DNA from: Paulinella micropora
Taxonomy: Eukaryota; Cercozoa; Imbricatea; Euglyphida
Reading direction: 5' to 3'
Assembly (NCBI GenBank): GCA_009731375.1
Contig: BJOX01000070.1
Location: 949,115-1,013,114, forward strand
DNA: 64,000 nt
The translations under genes were made by a program, and so were the position numbers. The notes under the pieces were generated by a model. It worked only from the letters and a program-made list of their open reading frames with translations. It did not search any database and had not been told where the DNA came from. Below are positions 24,463-36,149 of this stretch, piece after piece; the stretch's first letter is position 1, and the number at the start of each line of letters is the position of its first letter.

Positions 24463-25508
24463 AACGCCTTTGGGGATTTCAGCTCCCTTCCTCACGCGTG
24501 TCCCGGAGTCAGCTGGAGGAAGGATCTCCATCTGACCGCATCTCCCCCTCTCCGCGCATTTCATCCTGCTCGAATCCACGCGGCCTCTCATCCGCCGATT
24601 CGAGATCACAGCGGCGATTGGAATACTGTAGAGCGCGTAATGAGGAAGAGGAAGAGAAAGAGGAATACGAACGTCAAGGGCGTAGTGGCAAGGATGAAAG
24701 AGAGGACTCTCCGCCCGCCGACGAAGACGCGGATACCGGCAGAGGTCGTTCCAGCTAGAGGATAGGCAGGAAATTCAAGAAGCCCAAGACCAGCTGCCAG
24801 CCCGACCAACGACGACGACGCAGTCACGACGACCACTACAAAGACGGTTCCTCATCCTCCTCTTCCTCATCTTCTTCTTATTCATCTTCGTCCTCCAGCT
24901 CTGCTCCAGCCCCGAGCGCAACCTCGGGTAGCCGGACGACAGATAAGCAGGAGAAGACGGAGGATAAGAATAAGAACAAGGAGCGGAGTAAACGAGGCAG
25001 CCGCGGCAAAACCCATAAGGTACGAACATGTCACTATCATGAAGTAGCCTATGACCGCCAAGGTAGGCGGTACCTTCGGGCCGTGTCACAAGGTGAACGC
25101 AAGCCCATACGCTCTCAACACCAAGCACAACAGCAGCGTATGCGACAGGCCATGATCCATGGCTGGAAAAATCCGGTCCAGAGATGGACTACGGGTATTC
25201 CGGCTCGGAGAAATGCACCCCGAAGCACACTGCCAAGGAGCGGTCCGAGACGCGTGCGGAGCAAGCCTAGCCTGCCCCGACCGGCTTACAGCCGACCCCA
25301 GAACTTAGCTCAGGAAACGCGCAGCAATGTGTATGCACCACGCGCAACCCATCTCCGGCAACTAAACACGAAACGTGTACCATCCCACTCGATGCTTATG
25401 CTTCGAACATTGGCTGGATCACAATGTCAATCGCCCCCTTCTCCGGGACAGCTGCGCTTCCGACCACACTCCCCTCAACATGAGCCGGAGATGTGCAGGA
25501 CGCAGTGA
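24225..25508 (+). pseudogene. Unrecognised element A block 3: Ser-rich, acidic/basic region
   Basis: Frame from 24225 with poly-Ser, then an EEEEEKEEYE acidic run, an in-frame TAG at 24756-24758, and open continuation to 25508 with poly-Ser, a lysine/glutamate stretch (DKQEKTEDKNKNKE) and a basic, Gln- and Pro-rich end. It looks disordered, as in many gag-pol linkers. Overlap with block 2 at 24225-24462 implies a frameshift there. Confidence 0.4.
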
Positions 25509-25550
25509 CAACCCACGGAGCCGTATCCAAATCCTATCAAACCCCATATT

Positions 25551-26715
25551 GTGGCCCAGCTAATGTTACCGCATGACAATCCCCCGATTAGCGGTCTAGA
25601 CTGGCTCTCTATGAACATGACTTCTGACCCATGTATTTTACTCGTCACGCCAGATGACATCACAGGCCTGTTCCCAGACCCCGTTTTGATGCTTTCAGAG
25701 CGATTATGCCGACAATACCTAGACGAACAGAAGAAGGCCGAACCACCTAAACCCAAGTTCGGCCCGGATACTATTAGCTCCAACCTCACTCCCCCTCAGA
25801 AGAAAAGAGCGAAAGATTTTCTAAAGCGTTACGGCCACCGATTCCATGAAAAGGCTGGCTGTTTTACGCACACCGTTATCTCTTTGAAGCTACGTCCAGG
25901 CGCACAGCCTATTTGGGTTCCCTGCCCTAGATGGACTCCTGCTGTCAGAGAGTTCCTGACCCAGTGGGCAGACGATATGCTTGCTACTGGCCACTATAGT
26001 TTTGCCTCTCCTAATTGTGAGTGGGCTACTAGACCGTGCCCTGTAGGCAAGTTTAACTCCCTCTCGCAGGATCATTTCAAAGGCATCCGCATGGTATTCG
26101 ACTGCCGCGCGGTTAACGACCGGCTCATCCTTCCGGTCCCCGGCCTTCCTAACCCCGATCATCACCGTGAGCTCTTCGCGGGATATAACTATCGCTCCGC
26201 GTTGGACATGGTTGATGGTTTTCCGCACCTGAAGATCGACCCTACAGACGGTAGCCGCGACATCCTCGCCGTACGGACTCCTCGTGGACTTCTAGTTCCC
26301 AACTATATGACGCAGGGTATCCACCGCGCCCCTGGCGACTTCCAACGCGCAGTCGACAAGTCTTTTGGCCATCTCCCGTTTTGGGGTCAGACGGCTGCTG
26401 CAGCATACATTGACGACGTACATTTGGCTCACGACGACTTCGACGTCCACATGAACCAACTGGAGAAGCTCATGGAGGCTGCGGAGGCAGCCGGCTGTTA
26501 CTTCGCCGCAGACAAGCTACGCATTGGCTACAACTCACTTCCCGTGCTCGGCAAAGTCTGCAGCAAGAAAGGCGTCGCCCGCCGATGCAAGCAAGATTGA
26601 CGCGATCCTGAAGATCTCTGAACCGCAGAACATCACCGAGGTCCGATCTATACTCGGTATGACCAACTTTATTCAGGCACATATTCCCAACTACTCTCGC
26701 TTGGTGGCGCCGCTC
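25551..26715 (+). pseudogene. Element A reverse transcriptase (frameshifted, cut by gap)
   Basis: Ty3/gypsy reverse transcriptase. It begins with a protease-like tail (ISGLDWLSMN near 25590-25610). Fingers and palm motifs follow: IRMVFDCRAVND, ALDMVDGFPHLKID and the catalytic YIDD at 26406-26417. The first frame ends at 26600 after a +1 slip near 26575. The continuation (SKIDAILKIS...SILGMTNFIQAHIPNYSRLVAPL) is the usual end of RT leading to RNase H, and runs into the gap at 26716. The essential YIDD is intact, but the frame is broken. Confidence 0.85.
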
Positions 26716-27372
26716 NNNNNNNNNNNNNNNNNNNNNNNNNNNNNNNNNNNNNNNNNNNNNNNNNNNNNNNNNNNNNNNNNNNNNNNNNNNNNNNNNNNNN
26801 NNNNNNNNNNNNNNNNNNNNNNNNNNNNNNNNNNNNNNNNNNNNNNNNNNNNNNNNNNNNNNNNNNNNNNNNNNNNNNNNNNNNNNNNNNNNNNNNNNNN
26901 NNNNNNNNNNNNNNNNNNNNNNNNNNNNNNNNNNNNNNNNNNNNNNNNNNNNNNNNNNNNNNNNNNNNNNNNNNNNNNNNNNNNNNNNNNNNNNNNNNNN
27001 NNNNNNNNNNNNNNNNNNNNNNNNNNNNNNNNNNNNNNNNNNNNNNNNNNNNNNNNNNNNNNNNNNNNNNNNNNNNNNNNNNNNNNNNNNNNNNNNNNNN
27101 NNNNNNNNNNNNNNNNNNNNNNNNNNNNNNNNNNNNNNNNNNNNNNNNNNNNNNNNNNNNNNNNNNNNNNNNNNNNNNNNNNNNNNNNNNNNNNNNNNNN
27201 NNNNNNNNNNNNNNNNNNNNNNNNNNNNNNNNNNNNNNNNNNNNNNNNNNNNNNNNNNNNNNNNNNNNNNNNNNNNNNNNNCCCCCCCCCCCCCCCCCCC
27301 CGCGTGGCCCCCCGGGGCCCCCCGGGGCCCCACGTGGCCCCACGTGGCCCCCCCGGGGCCGCCGCCAGCGCC
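26716..27372. other. Assembly gap and GC-rich GTGGCCCC repeat
   Basis: 566 unresolved bases, then poly-C and GTGGCCCCCCGGGG-type repeats to ~27366. The end of RT and the start of RNase H are lost here. The GC-rich tract is unlike its neighbours and may be an insertion or a misassembly. Confidence 0.85.
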
Positions 27373-27399
27373 ACACGGTCGGTCCTACTAGTGCACCCG

Positions 27400-28170
27400 T
27401 CATCTCTTATTTCTCGCTTAAATTCACGGATACTTAATCTCGGTGGGTCACGTATGTTCGGGAAGCTTACGGTATAATTTACGGTGTTCAACAAGCCCGT
27501 TACTATATCGATGCTAGTGATCATCCACTGACTATCGTCACGGATCATCGCCCGCTCATATGGCTATACCACGCCAGAAGCCCGATGGTTGTTGGATGGG
27601 TCCTAGACCACCTTCAAACTATCCGCTTCAAGGTGGAATACATTCAGGGTAAACAGAATCTCCTTCCTGATGCCCTCTCTCGTGTTCCTTGTATATCGCC
27701 CGGCCAACCCACTTTCCTCGGGGAAGTCGAAGCGACGAATCAGCTACTGGATACCATCCCGGCTACTATGTTACAGTCCGGTGGGCGCTCTTTTTGGCTC
27801 GCGATTGACGGTAGTCATCCGCAATCAGACGCGCGCTTTAAGAAGCACGACTGTCGGATTTTGCGCGGTGCACCAACGATCAAGACATTACAGGCCCCAT
27901 GGGACTATGCCATAGTCATCCCGCCCGCGGAGCGTGCTCCAGACGTAGCCCGTCAACTTTTTGCTCTCAACAAGCCTTTTGCTGTATTTGTTCCTCAAGA
28001 CATGGTACACCTCATACCCGATGGTGAAACCATCTCTCGTGAAACAGTATTAGCATGCCACAAGATCGTCTTCCTCGAGGACAACCTTGTGTGGCTTGTT
28101 CATAACTTTGGATTGGATCGCCATGCTGTGCTTAATATGTATGCTACATCACACGCCCCGCGCGTCACGC
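27400..28170 (+). pseudogene. Element A RNase H and connection region
   Basis: RNase H of the Ty3/gypsy type. The frame reads ISYFSLKFTDT, an in-frame TAA at 27435-27437, then SRWVTYVREAYGIIYGVQ, VTDHRPLIWL (conserved Asp) and YIQGKQNLLPDALSRVP, the family's usual end. The TAA falls where relatives have Glu or Gln. The first catalytic Asp lies in the gap. The connection region (to ~28150) shows no named domain, and the frame shifts by +1 near 28150-28165 before the integrase. Confidence 0.78.
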
Positions 28171-29928
28171 GCGGATATCCAATCAGCGCAGAAAGAAGAT
28201 CCCCTTTTACAACCGCTTTGGGACGGCTCTACATCTATCGGCCAGGGTAATACTCTTCTCTTTTTCAAGGGAGGGCTAGCGGTACATATTATGCCCGACC
28301 GCTCCCGCCGTATATATGTTCCGAATCCCCTCATACGCAAGCTTGTCTCCCATGCTCACTTGATCCAGAATCACGCAAAGGTCCCCACCCTTGCCCCATA
28401 CATCCATCAGCGATACATATGGTTCGGACCCGATGGGAAAGACAAGATGCACGCCGACATTGCGGCTATCCTCACGGATTGCCACTTTTGTCAACTATCA
28501 CACGCCCGCCTCACACTTAATCATGGCCGCTATAACTCGTTAGTCTGGAGCCATCCAGGTCAAGCTATAGGCATAGATCATGTTCATGTAGGCATCGAAG
28601 GCGTACTCGAACAGTACGTGTTAACTATAGTCGATCTATTCGCATGTTACTTACTGTTTATTCCAGTCCTTTCCACCACTGCTGAAGAAACCGTTGAGAC
28701 CATTCTCGCCCGATGGGTTTGCGTTTTTGGTTTTCCTGAGGCCATCCTGTCTGACGATCATGGATCTTTCCGTAGCAATCTTGCCAAGGCCTTCTGCAGA
28801 ATGGCTGGAATCGAATGGCTCACCACCGCTCCATGCTCTCACCATCAGTTAGGTATGGTAAAACGCAGGCATCAAAGCCTCCGCCGCGCTATACAGGCAC
28901 TCGCAGACAAAGACAAGAAGACTTGGCCCAAGGCCATGCCAGCTCTGTCGTTCTCGCAGAGCACTTACGTCTCTACCGCCACCGGCGTATCCGCTTTTGA
29001 AGGTATGATTGCTCGCCAGCCACGTACATCTATCGATATCTTCGATTCTCCCGACGTCATCGCTGAACACGCGGCTCGATCAACGGCCGCAATGACTAAG
29101 TCTGGCTCGACGACCGTCCAGACATCGGACCAACTCGACACTCTCCGCTTAGCTCGGATTGCTGTCACGGTATATGTCAAGGAATACGCCTCCTTAACGC
29201 GCAAGGCTGCCAACGAACAGAAGAACAAGCAACGGCGACGCAAGCTACCCGATTGGAAGGTGGGTGACCGAGTCACCGTCTATCGCCCCAAGCAATCAAC
29301 CAAAGGTATTCCCGCCTCTTCTGTTCTCCAACACGACGGCCCTTACATTATATTGGAAAAGCGTTCCAATAACACCTTTCGCCTCCGGCACGAGCATACC
29401 AACAAGGTCCTCCGCAAAATTGACATTGCACACATCAGCCCCTACACGGCCCCAACCGATCTGGCTCAGGCCATCGACCCGGTCCAGGATCAGGCGCACA
29501 ATGACGACCAGAAGGACTATGTTGTTGGTGAGGTGATAGCCTTCATCGACGATGGCTTGCTCAAGTTAGGGATGATCATGGATGAAGACCCCACAGACGA
29601 TCGCGACGACTTCCGCGTCCATCAACTCGGCATCACTTCGCTATCTAATATGCAGTACCGCCCAGTTTACGTGGAGCCGGTTGCCCATCCGGACGGCACA
29701 ATCACGGAGGGACCGACACATCTCCAATGGACGAAGCCTCTCAACTCCTGGAAGAAGATGACACTCGACAGCGAGAATGATCAGGTCGTGCATCGGGATA
29801 TCCAGTTCAAGCCAAGCTCCAACTACAAAGCTAAAGGCTATATCATTCCCGAACAGCTCAAACGTTTACGTAAGCCTTACAACGGTAAGAAGTACGATTT
29901 TCATGTTTTCAAACTGAGATCGAAGTAG
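28170..29928 (+). pseudogene. Element A integrase with C-terminal extension
   Basis: Retroelement integrase in one long open frame (start unclear; open from at least 28087). The N-terminal HHCC zinc-binding motif reads AHLIQNH...CHFC. The core has Asp in IGIDHVHV (28576) and Asp in LSDDHGSF (28753). The position where Glu is required, exactly 35 residues on, is Lys (AAA, 28861-28863, GMVKRRH). A GPY-type subdomain follows (DGPYIILEKRSNNTFRLRH...ISPY). About 130 more residues follow, with GEVIAFIDDG and YRPVYVEP, resembling in pattern the C-terminal modules of elements B and C. Without the Glu it should be catalytically dead, although the frame is intact. Confidence 0.85.
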
Positions 29929-30950
29929 ACTCTCAAGTGGTTTTTGATTTTAGACTCCCGACGGACTCTATCTCCTTTCCCACTTCATATACCACCCAAC
30001 AAGTTAGTGTTTTCTACAGGCATGTACGCTAGTCATATTCACATATTTTGATAGGCAACTGCTATTTCGAATAGGCTAAGGCAGGTCACACAATACTGTT
30101 TACCGCTTGGAACACGTAGTGATAGTGTTGGCCTTATGCTCCGTCATGATGTATGATTGGGTACACTATATCCGTCCTGCCTCTGCATGTTGATATTACC
30201 TTGATCAATGCGTTGACACATATACGCACGCACATATCGCGCATTGGTCTACATCTGCAATCTTTGTAATTCATTTTCTTTTTTTACTTATTTACATATC
30301 AATTGGTCAATCATCTGTTACGATTCGTTTCGATCGCAACTCCAACCTACCGTTATGCTGGGGGGGGGGGGNNNNNNNNNNTACCGTACCGGACCGAAAC
30401 ATTAATAGTGTGTTAAACTTTCTTCAAGTTTTTACTTCAAGTTTACACTTCTATTTTTAGTTCCGTTACTTCATTTTTCCGTTTATTTATCAACTGTCAT
30501 AACTTGTAGTTGTTACGTTTCCAACTGCCGTTAACAGATCAATTTATTTCCCTTTAACAGCTAGCTTTTTAGAAAAGCTTGACTACTGCCTTTTTCCCCA
30601 TATCTGAAAACTTTTATTCTTTTGACCGCTATTTCCGCTCTCCAGTCATTCTTTATTTCCTTGGACCGTGTTTTCCGGTTCCCAGACAACGCTCCAAGTA
30701 AAATCATGATGGTAAAACAAGTCAGATAGGTTAGTTAAAGTGGTATTACTTAACATATTTTCCTTTATTTTTTCACAGACTGACTTGAACAACTTCAACT
30801 GCTACACAACACGTGTAGCACTTGAATTGCTACACAACACGTGTAGCACTTGAATTGCTACACAACACGTGTAGCACTTGAATACTATTCGTTAGTTCTC
30901 AGAATTTGCATTGTTTCGCAAGGGACAAGTAGTCTGTCAAGCAAGTGTAC
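29929..30950 (+). other. 3' noncoding region of element A with 28-bp hairpin triplet
   Basis: AT-rich, no gene. G run and 10-N gap at 30361-30381. Three perfect tandem 28-bp units start at 30801, 30829 and 30857. Each has a 7-bp stem GCTACAC/GTGTAGC around AACAC and contains the palindrome ACACGTGT with an E-box-like CACGTG. They end ~65 bp before the 3' LTR, where transcription-control repeats are found in other LTR elements. Confidence 0.65.
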
Positions 30951-31097
30951 TAAATAAACTGGAATTGACCATGCCAGCGTCTTTTTGTATCTTCCCTGTT
31001 CTCGGAAGTATTTTGAGATCAAATGACAGCCGTGTGTGTATTCATTTGAATGCCGGTTGGTAATTTCCTCACAGGAGGGTAGTCAAGACTTACAATT
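30951..31097 (+). repeat. 3' 147-bp terminal direct repeat (LTR) of element A
   Basis: Partner of 12288-12434, with six substitutions. It begins TAAATAAACTGG, whose AATAAA-like start could serve as a polyadenylation signal. The flanks show no shared target-site duplication (GCCTAG before the 5' copy, GATAAC after the 3' copy). Confidence 0.75.
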
Positions 31098-32429
31098 GAT
31101 AACTTTTCCCGTGATCTTTTTTTTCAGGAATTTCTAAAAGTATATCGAAGCCAAGTGTGTCCGTCTGTCTGTCCGTCATCACTTCACGGAAACCAAACCA
31201 CTTTTTTAGCGGCGGGGCCGGCCTGAAAGATCACGGGAAGAATATTTTGGACGGGCCGGCCTGTCTTTGTTGCGGAAACGCAACCTTTTTTTCGCTATGA
31301 ATTCCACTTGGAAAAAATCGGGCCGCCCGGTTTTTCTATGGGAAAAGCAGAAAAAAATAATAAATAAATTAAAAAAAACAGAAGTCTTTGAAACTTTCCC
31401 TGGTCTGTAGTGATAAAAATAAAACCGCTTTGGGGCGGGCGATCCACTTGTGTATTTTTTCTAATATGTTATTTCTATATAATACTAGCTACAGGCGGGC
31501 GATCCCCTGTCATATTCTCGTTTTATATAAGTCAGAAAAATGAGCAGAATAAAACAATTAGTACTACTGTCGACATTCATTTTAGCGAAAAAAAATTGAA
31601 CCTATAAAAAATTTTCAACCTATAAAAAAACTTCAACTTATACAAAAACTTCAACCTATATGGAAAATTAGTAACCTAAATAAAAAGTTTAACGCATATT
31701 AAAAAAAACACCTCAGTGATTATATCTGCATGATATATATAATTGGTGCATTAAATTTGGGTTCATCTCGGCTGTGCGATATGAAGTTGTACATGGCCAC
31801 CTAGCTTCCTACTGCTTGACGTCAGCTCCCCGATATCACCGCATCGCTACTGCGCCTCAATTGTCTCATTTCCGCCGGCTTCCGCATCCCGATATTGTGA
31901 CGATATAGCCTTTAATGAGAACGTCCTCTGTTCTTCCCTGTAACTTCTGTGTAAAAAGGGGCGGAGTGAAACAGAGAATTAACAACGATAGACCGGATGA
32001 GTTTCCTTAAATAGTGGCATTTCAAAATGTTCAGGTCTAAAAATATAGTCGTTATGATGGGCCGGTAACAACCCCCCTCTCCAAAAAATCCGACTTGTGA
32101 GAAAAGAGGATTTGAAAAATTAAAACGACCCATCACGACTACTTATTTCACGTATGCCAGAACATCCGTCTAAACCTAAATCCGCAGCCCCCCCGATAAT
32201 AAATGCGTTAGCAAATTATGATCGAGTTCCCTCTATCGGGCAAATAAAATTATCCTCCACTTGAACCTTACACTTGAGACGACTTGTCCCCGCAAAAAGG
32301 ATACCTAATCCTGCATATCATCAATGTGACAAAGAACAGAAATAACATTACCGTTTCCGTAAAGAAAATTGCTCCCTTGGAAAGCTTATGCTATTTTTCT
32401 TAGGTATTCCTACCTAGAAAAATGCTTAG
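31098..32429. other. Intergenic, AT-rich, no gene seen
   Basis: Holds two GGCCGGCCTG copies (~31212 and ~31253), two GGCGGGCGATCC copies (~31434 and ~31494), and an imperfect ~18-bp tandem repeat CTTCAACCTATAAAAAA at about 31590-31690. Short frames lack domains. It may include the 3' untranslated end or LTR of element B, but I found no matching copy near 40-41 kb. Confidence 0.5.
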
Positions 32430-33420
32430 CTACTTAACACGACCGCGTTTTCGGGTTCTTCCGGAACTTGACTTTTCAGTCTTATCCCTTGGATGCTTTC
32501 CAACATTGACTTTCCTGGGCCTTTCTGGTTTCCTACCGTTATCAGCCTCTTTTTCAGGCTTCAACTTCCTACATTTCTTTCCTCTGGTAACCTTGTCATA
32601 AGGTGGGGCTCCGACATATTCAAAAGGAAAATCAGAATCCAACAGAACATCCCATATCCGTTCAGGAATCTGCATATCCGGGTCAAATCAAAAGGAGCAT
32701 TGAGTACCAATCTTGGACTCTCTTGAATAGTCCATGGCGTGAAATCCTCATCATCCTCTTTGATCTTCCCGTCCCAGATCTCTTTTCCCTTTGAATCTAC
32801 ATAAACTGGTAGATATGTTCTTTCCTTCGGCTTTTCCACAGCCTCCTCACTCCTCCAGAATTGCATGACGGGTGTAATCCCCAACGTTCTTTCCTCTTTG
32901 AAGGTAACTTTCCAACAATCGTTAACAAATACAGGTCATCCAACGTATCATCTCCGACGGATTTCTGATTAGGCTTCATAAGGTAAAAGGATCCTTGTCT
33001 CCACTTGATCCCTCCAGTGTCTTGACCATATAACCATAACTTTCCGATTGGTTCGAGTTTTGAATGCTTATGATCTAAACGATCTCTTTTGACTTCCTCT
33101 GTCTCCGTCGGTTCAGGACTTTATTCCTCTTCCGTATCCATCGGTATCGATCCCACCTTGATCTCTGAATCCTCTGTCTTGAAGAGTCCCGCTCTTTGAA
33201 CAGCTTGTCTGCTTTGTCCCCTCTTATGCTCTCCGCAATCTCCTCATCTCCAATCTGAACAGTGGTGTTCTCTTTAGCCTCTTTCTCATCCACCTTTGGT
33301 GGGTTCTTGAATCCATCTTGTATCCTGCCAAGAGCTTCTGCTTCCGACTCAAAATCCAACAGATAAGGCGCAAATTTCACCAACCTTCTGATATGAACAA
33401 TCTGTTCCCTCCCTTTTCCA
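32430..33420 (-). pseudogene. Element B post-integrase region and shared C-terminal module
   Basis: On the minus strand: a GPY-like tail (IVHIRRLVKFAPYLLDF), a charged linker, then a module read across three frames: KLWLYGQDTGG...GSFYLMKP, a Trp-containing core (EIWDGKIKED, TPWTIQESPRLVLNAPFDL), IPERIWDVLLDSDF and VTRGKKCRKLK. Each block has a counterpart in the same order in element C (60079-60654), so it is a genuine conserved domain of this family. I do not recognise it from known chromodomain retroelements. Frameshifts near 32890 and 32680. Confidence 0.7.
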
Positions 33421-33427
33421 AGAGGTA

Positions 33428-34395
33428 CTATCTTATAGTCATAGGCTCCTGTGCCCTAGGATTGTAGGCTGTCACGTACTTCCACTTGAACCCGTAGTAC
33501 TTGCCAAGTTCCTCAGAGAGCCAGTCGATAAATGTCTTGTGGCGATCTGATGTAATTTTCCTGGGTACTCCTATCCTGGAAAATACATGGTCAATGAGCG
33601 CCTTGATCGTAGACTCTTTGGTCTCATCTTTGACTGGAACAGTAATGACGTAGTTAGATGCACTGTTTATAACCGTCAAAACATACTTGAATCCATCCAC
33701 TGATTCTGGTAAAGGTCCCACATGGTCAATAGATGATGAATCACATTAAAGATGTCCGCCGACAGGTCGAACTCCATCAGGTGTCCCTTGTTCGGTTGAT
33801 ATACCGTTTTCGCTCTTTTACAATGAACGCATCCTTCCACGAACCTCCTGATCTGTTTGATCATTCCATACCACCAAAACTTGCGCATAACCGCCCATTT
33901 CATCCGCTCAAATCCTGGATGGCTCGACAACGGACAATGGTGAGCTGCCACCAGAATGTGCAGTCTCAAGTCTTTTGGAATCCATATTGTCCATTTGTCC
34001 TCCTGCTTCTCGTATGCTCCTCCTGGGCCCTTAAACCAGATAAGATCATCCTTCCACGTCAGATATTTCATCTGATTCTTGATCTTTTCTGTCAGAGTCT
34101 TTCCTGACGGGTTGAGCATGTGTTCCACGAGCTCCTTATATTCCGCATCTGACTTTGTCAGTCTTTTGAAGGCCTCCACAGAAGCAATTCTGATATCCAG
34201 CCTATCCTCTTGTGCGAGTGCTGCTCTGTCGGGATGTTGGTCTCCTATGTCTTCCAATGATTTCCCTTCTAGAGGATACGCTAATCCTCCATGATCCGGA
34301 AAAGCTGACTCCTCTGAAACCTCCTTCCAGGATTTCTCATAATCCATGACATCTTGCGTGTCGTAAAGTGAATCCGCCTTCTCCTTTCTTTCCAC
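33428..34395 (-). pseudogene. Element B integrase, frameshifted and lacking the catalytic Glu region
   Basis: The zinc-binding domain is complete (HHCPLSSHPGFERMKW...GCVHCKRAK). After a frameshift near 33740 the core gives IDHVGPLPESVDGFKYVLTV (first Asp) and KITSDRHKTF (second Asp). At YNPRAQ the sequence jumps straight into a GPY-type tail (~33450-33420). The segment that should carry Glu and the C-terminal half of the core is deleted. Nonfunctional. Confidence 0.8.
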
Positions 34396-36120
34396 AGGAT
34401 CTCATCGTAGACTTCATAGATTCTACTGTCTAGACAGTCCTTACAACAGATATCCGTTAACGGTTCAGTGGCCGCTTGAAAGGCGTATGCTTCCTCTGAT
34501 ACAAAATGAACTGAGGTTTTCCAATTGTCCCTCTTGTAACACACTAACCCTCTGGGTTTCTTCTTGTCAAAGTCACAATCATTCTCCAGTTCCTCCAAGG
34601 ATAGGGTGCATCCTGACATCGTGAAAACAGACTCCGGTGTCGTGAATCTGAATCGTGCATAGCCTGTGCCATCATGAACAGGATCCTCCAGTCTTACTCT
34701 AATTGAGTAGACCTCGTCTTCCTTTATTTCCTCCTGCTCAATCTTGTCCTTGCCTTGCCGGGACATTGCATCCGCCTTTACATTGTCCTTTCCTTTCAGA
34801 TACTCGATAGTGAAGTGGTATTCCGCCAGTTCCTGTTGCCATCTGGCTAATCGCCCCTTCTGATCCTGATTCATGAGCCATTTCAAGTTGTGATGGTCCG
34901 TTCTCACCAACGTGTTCTTGGCTCCCCACAGGTATCCTCTTAGCCTTCTGAAGGCCCAAACGATAGCTAGCGTTTCCCGGTGTCTTGTACAATACTGTCT
35001 TTCTTCCTTTGACAGTTGTCTACTAATGAACGTGACGGGTCTTAGTACATCCGATACCTCATCCATTTGTTGTAAGACTCCTCCAATCGCATAGCCCGAT
35101 GCATCCGTGTCTAAGACAGACGGTTTCTTCCAATCCGGTAACATCAGTACCCGGCCTCCCTCCTTCGGGTCCCTTGATAGCTCTTCTTTGAGCCAGTTTA
35201 TAGTCCTTATCACTGGAGCTGGCCATGGGTCTTCAGCATGTCCATTCTTTAGGAATTCCCGGATACATTGAACTTCGTCTGCAAATCTTGGAATAAACTC
35301 CCCATAGTACTGAGCCAATGAGACAAATGAATGTAACTCTGACTTAGTCTTGGGCATCTCCATCTCAGCTACTGCGTTTCTCTTCTTGTTCGAAATCGCA
35401 CATTTTCCTTGAGAGATCTGGTATCCCAAATAAGTAATAGAGTCCTGCGCAAACTCACACTTCTTCGGGTTCAACTTGAGTCCAAAGGCTTTGACTCGCC
35501 TTAATACATCTCTGACGTGTTCCACATGATCATCCTCCGTCTTTGAAAATATGATCACGTCATCAATATAACAAAAAGCATAGACTTCCGTATGCCATAT
35601 CTTTCCGTAAAACTCTTGTCCTCATACTTGTCACCAAGCATAGTGGTCGTTGCCTTCTGGAATACCCCCGGTGAGATCTTAAGTCCCATAAGTAGCACCT
35701 TCAATACGTATGTCTTCATTCCGATTGAAAAAGCTGTCAACCATCGGCTTCTTTCCGATATTGGGATCTGCCAGAATCCGTTCTTGAGATCAAGCGTTGA
35801 ATAAATCTTTGCTCCATATAAGCTATTAGTAGCTTGTTTGATGTCCGGTACCGGTGTGTCGATATCCATGATCATTTGTTGATCCGGAAATAGTTGATAC
35901 AGAGCCTGAGTGTTCCATCTGGTTTCGGGGCCATGGTCACAGGAGATGAGATTTCCGACAGTCTCTCCTCTATCAAATCTCGATCATGTAGGTCCTCAAT
36001 GATCTCTTTCGCGATCTTTTCCTCATGATAGCTAAGTCTCCCTCTCGACTTCCCTTTCATGTAGTCCCCTGGTTTCCGCTCGAAATTGACCTCGAAGTCC
36101 TTGACTGATCCAGACTCCAA
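34281..36120 (-). pseudogene. Element B reverse transcriptase-RNase H (frameshifted)
   Basis: RT motifs in order: SSPVTMAPKPDGTLRLCINYFRIN (Asn where Asp is usual), YSTLDLKNGFWQIPI, a frameshift near 35580-35600, then YIDDVIIFSKTEDDHVEH with the catalytic YIDD at 35570-35559, and LNPKKCEFAQDSITYLGY. RNase H follows: VLDTDASGYAIGGVL (Asp), RHRETLAIVWAFRRLRGYLWG (Glu), VRTDHHNLKWL (Asp) and YLKGKDNVKADAMSR. The Asp-Glu-Asp set is kept. The frame also slips at 35875 and near 34395. Confidence 0.87.
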
Positions 36121-36149
36121 TGGTCCAAAAGCCTCGATCCCTTCATCAA

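Larger units (their letters stand above)
12288..31097 (+). mobile_element. Retroelement A: degenerate Ty3/gypsy-order LTR element
   Basis: About 18.8 kb between two 147-bp direct repeats. In order on the plus strand: gag-like region, CCHC-like knuckle, aspartic protease (DTG), a long unrecognised coding block, RT (YIDD), RNase H, integrase (HHCC, DD35 spacing) and a C-terminal module. RT-RNase H-integrase is the Ty3/gypsy order. The copy is inactive: it has many frameshifts, in-frame stops, a Lys at the third catalytic integrase position, and a 4.8-kb DNA element in gag. Two assembly gaps (13690-13945 and 26716-27281) hide part of gag and the RT/RNase H junction. No target duplication was found at the outer ends. 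Confidence 0.88.

Noticed and set aside
27282-27366. GC-rich GTGGCCCC repeats as a CpG island or promoter
   Set aside because: Lies beside a gap inside RNase H and is low-complexity; misassembly or insertion is more likely.
30801-30884. CRISPR-like direct repeats
   Set aside because: Units are directly tandem without spacers.
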